The translations under genes and the position numbers were made by a program. Of a stretch of DNA of 64,000 nucleotides, positions 62,235 to 64,000 are shown one piece after another (within the stretch, counting starts at the first letter, position 1; each line of letters opens with the position of its first letter). Below the pieces are notes generated by a model. It ran no database searches. It saw nothing but the letters and a program-made list of their open reading frames with translations, and had not been told where the DNA came from. This DNA is from Aeromonas rivuli (GTDB lineage: Bacteria > Pseudomonadota > Gammaproteobacteria > Enterobacterales > Aeromonadaceae), in the NCBI RefSeq assembly GCF_000820045.1, contig NZ_CDBJ01000027.1, positions 124,001 through 188,000 on the forward strand, in the 5' to 3' direction.

Positions 62235-62249
62235 TGGCACGGCCCTTGC
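62235..62249 (+). promoter_or_regulatory. Sigma54 promoter of aldB
   Basis: TTGGCAC (-24 region) and TTGC (-12 region), as TTGGCAC-GGCCC-TTGC, have the invariant GG and GC exactly ten bases apart, closely matching TGGCACG-N4-TTGC. The start site would lie near 62260, 85 bases before the aldB ATG. Confidence 0.85.
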
Positions 62250-62344
62250 GATGTCGTGAATGACCACTATGCAGGCAAGCACAGACTATCCCCGGCGCTG
62301 ACCGGGCAACAACAGGTCACACACACAAGCACAAGGAAGATGCC

Positions 62345-63862
62345 ATGATCTATACCGCACCCGGCCAGGCAGGCGCCCTGGTCAGCTTCAAATCCCGCTA
62401 TGACAACTTTATCGGGGGCGACTGGGTTGCCCCCCGTGGCGGCCGTTACTTTGAAAACATCTCGCCGGTCGATGGCCGTGTGTTCTGCGAGGTGGCCCGC
62501 TCCGATGCCGCCGACATCGAGCTGGCGCTAGATGCCGCCCACAAGGCCTTTGCCAGCTGGAGCAAGACCAGCGTCACCGAGCGCAGCAACCTGCTGCTGC
62601 GCATCGCCGATCGCATCGAACAGAATATCGAGGTGCTGGCCATCGCCGAGACCTGGGAAAACGGCAAGGCGGTGCGTGAGACCTTGGCCGCCGACCTGCC
62701 GCTGGTGGTGGATCACTTCCGCTACTTCGCCGGCTGCATCCGTGCCCAGGAGGGCTCGGCCGCCGAACTGGATCAACACACCGCCAGTTATCACTTCAAG
62801 GAGCCCATCGGCGTGGTCGGCCAGATCATCCCCTGGAATTTCCCGCTGCTGATGGCGGCCTGGAAGCTGGCGCCCGTGCTCGCGGCGGGTTGTTGCAGCA
62901 TACTCAAGCCCGCCGAGCAGACCCCGGTCACCATCATGCTGCTGATGGATCTCATCAAGGACATACTGCCCCCCGGCGTGGTCAACGTGGTCAACGGCTT
63001 CGGCGCCGAGGCGGGCCAGGCGCTGGCCACCAGCTCGCGCATCCAGAAGCTCGCCTTCACCGGCTCCACCGAGATTGGTACCCACATACTGCGCTGTGCC
63101 GCCGACAAGCTGATCCCCTCCACCGTCGAACTGGGCGGCAAGTCCCCCAACATCTATTTTGCCGACGTGATGGACTATGAGAGTCAATACATCGACAAGG
63201 CGGTGGAAGGCATGTTGATGACCTTCTTCAACCAGGGCGAGGTGTGCACCTGCCCCTCCCGCGCCCTGGTGCACGAGAAGATCTATGACGACTTCATGGA
63301 GAGGGTGCTGGTGCGCGCCCGGGCCATCGTGCAGGGCAACCCCCTCGACACCAATACTCAGGTGGGGGCCCAGGTCTCCCGCGAGCAATACGACAAGATC
63401 CTGAGCTACATGGCCGTCGGCCGGGCCGAAGGCGCCAACATGCTGATCGGCGGCAATGCCGCCAGGGTGAGCGGGCTGGAGGGCGGGTTCTATATCGAAC
63501 CCACCATCTTCCACGGTCAGAACAAGATGCGGGTCTTCCAGGAGGAGATCTTCGGCCCGGCCCTCGGCGTGACCACCTTCAAGAACGAGGCAGAAGCCCT
63601 GGCCATTGCCAACGACACTCAATATGGGCTGGGAGCGGGCCTGTGGACCCGGGACAGCAACCTGGCCTGGCGCATGGGCCGCGGCATCCAGGCCGGTCGG
63701 GTCTGGGTCAACTGCTATCACGCCTACCCGGCTCACGCGGCCTTTGGCGGTTACAAGAAGTCCGGGATCGGCCGCGAGACTCACAAGATGATGCTGGATC
63801 ACTACCAGAACACCAAGAATCTGCTGGTGAGCTACGACATCAATCCCCTCGGCTTCTTCTAA
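62345..63862 (+). CDS. aldB: Aldehyde dehydrogenase (AldB/ExaC type)
   Basis: Oxidises aldehydes such as acetaldehyde to acids with NAD(P)+. It is 505 residues. The catalytic cysteine is in [15 protein letters not shown], the general-base glutamate in [14 protein letters not shown], the cofactor loop in [11 protein letters not shown], and the oxyanion asparagine in IIPWNFPLL. The whole sequence follows E. coli AldB ([51 protein letters not shown]). The sigma54 promoter and divergent AcoR-type activator indicate induced expression, probably by alcohol or aldehyde. GGAAG precedes the ATG. Confidence 0.95.
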   Translation: MIYTAPGQAGALVSFKSRYDNFIGGDWVAPRGGRYFENISPVDGRVFCEVARSDAADIELALDAAHKAFASWSKTSVTERSNLLLRIADRIEQNIEVLAIAETWENGKAVRETLAADLPLVVDHFRYFAGCIRAQEGSAAELDQHTASYHFKEPIGVVGQIIPWNFPLLMAAWKLAPVLAAGCCSILKPAEQTPVTIMLLMDLIKDILPPGVVNVVNGFGAEAGQALATSSRIQKLAFTGSTEIGTHILRCAADKLIPSTVELGGKSPNIYFADVMDYESQYIDKAVEGMLMTFFNQGEVCTCPSRALVHEKIYDDFMERVLVRARAIVQGNPLDTNTQVGAQVSREQYDKILSYMAVGRAEGANMLIGGNAARVSGLEGGFYIEPTIFHGQNKMRVFQEEIFGPALGVTTFKNEAEALAIANDTQYGLGAGLWTRDSNLAWRMGRGIQAGRVWVNCYHAYPAHAAFGGYKKSGIGRETHKMMLDHYQNTKNLLVSYDINPLGFF

Positions 63863-63887
63863 CCCGAGCCGGAATGAATATCGACGC

Positions 63888-63915
63888 AGAGGGCGCCCGC
63901 GGGCGCCCTCTCTTT
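63888..63915. terminator. Terminator of aldB
   Basis: A 24-base palindrome with arm AGAGGGCGCCC and centre GC, followed by CTTT, between aldB and the next gene on the opposite strand. Confidence 0.88.
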
Positions 63916-63957
63916 ATATCCGGGGATCCCCCTGGCAGGCTTTGCCAGACGGCCTGT

Positions 63958-64000
63958 TCAGCTCCCGGGCAGGGCCAGCTGCTGGCGATAACGTTGGGGC
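63958..64000 (-). CDS. C-terminal end of a regulator, probably AraC family (partial)
   Basis: The last 13 codons of a minus-strand frame read PQRYRQQLALPGS and stop at 63958. PQRYRQQ is the kind of segment that closes AraC-type HTH domains (SPQ-x-YRQQ). Only this end is inside the window, so the family call is tentative. Confidence 0.4.
   Translation of the reverse strand, partial: PQRYRQQLALPGS

Overview
The window is ordinary gammaproteobacterial chromosome, very probably from Aeromonas. It is GC-rich and densely coded. Tandem OmpA-type porin genes, the PhoBR/PstS, AapJQMP, XanP, RibB, PurU, ClsA, CnoX and Lpp proteins and the E. coli-like gene families fit that genus. The genus call is inference from gene content, because no rRNA or tRNA gene is present. 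I see no prophage, insertion sequence, CRISPR array or plasmid backbone. About 60 protein genes were called; the leftmost (ygiQ) and rightmost (an AraC-type tail) run off the window.

Layout. 1-9.5 kb: radical-SAM YgiQ, a small membrane protein, a two-gene RND efflux pump, the patatin-like hydrolase RssA and a Na+-dependent NSS-family transporter. 9.6-14.9 kb: a small HTH protein, an unrecognised 198-aa protein and three tandem ompA paralogues, each closed by a strong terminator; the first two share a matching promoter and long leaders. 15-28.8 kb: malic enzyme MaeA, a divergent AraC regulator/MATE exporter pair, YciN, a diguanylate cyclase, the xanthine permease XanP behind a PurR-like box, a lipoate-ligase-like protein, an alanine/glycine symporter behind a tandem glycine riboswitch, a type III PLP decarboxylase, a Ca2+/Na+ antiporter, a peroxiredoxin and a Nudix hydrolase. 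28.9-33.2 kb: the aapJQMP general amino-acid ABC operon, with an 18-codon ORF between aapQ and aapM. 33.5-46.5 kb: a 71-aa protein, an ABC-2 exporter operon, FklB, nagK-cutC with a duplicated cutC 3' end, a GNAT enzyme and M48 lipoprotein protease, pstS and phoBR with Pho boxes, a VOC protein, a MaoC-type hydratase and RlmF. 46.5-64 kb: an NlpC/P60 lipoprotein, a phosphopantetheinyl transferase followed by CnoX, Lpp, ribB behind an FMN riboswitch, purU, an MsrA-like protein, a DUF945 protein, ClsA, a lytic transglycosylase, AqpZ, RuvC, a second diguanylate cyclase, and a sigma54 activator divergent from aldehyde dehydrogenase aldB with a clear -24/-12 promoter.

Themes. Several units carry readable regulation: two riboswitches (glycine, FMN), a Shine-Dalgarno-sequestering hairpin in front of the glycine-controlled symporter, Pho boxes upstream of pstS and phoB, a PurR-like operator, a sigma54 promoter with a candidate activator site, and twin ompA promoters with about 200-nt leaders. 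Many genes concern the envelope (OmpA x3, Lpp, lytic transglycosylase, NlpC/P60, ClsA, RND, MATE) or nutrient uptake (Aap, AGCS, NSS, XanP, PstS).

I did not find a convincing novel multi-gene system. The best candidates for closer study are the leader of the alanine/glycine symporter, the duplicated cutC end (it looks like a scar of allelic replacement), the intercistronic small ORF in the aap operon, the three-copy ompA cluster with its leaders, and a few small proteins I cannot assign.
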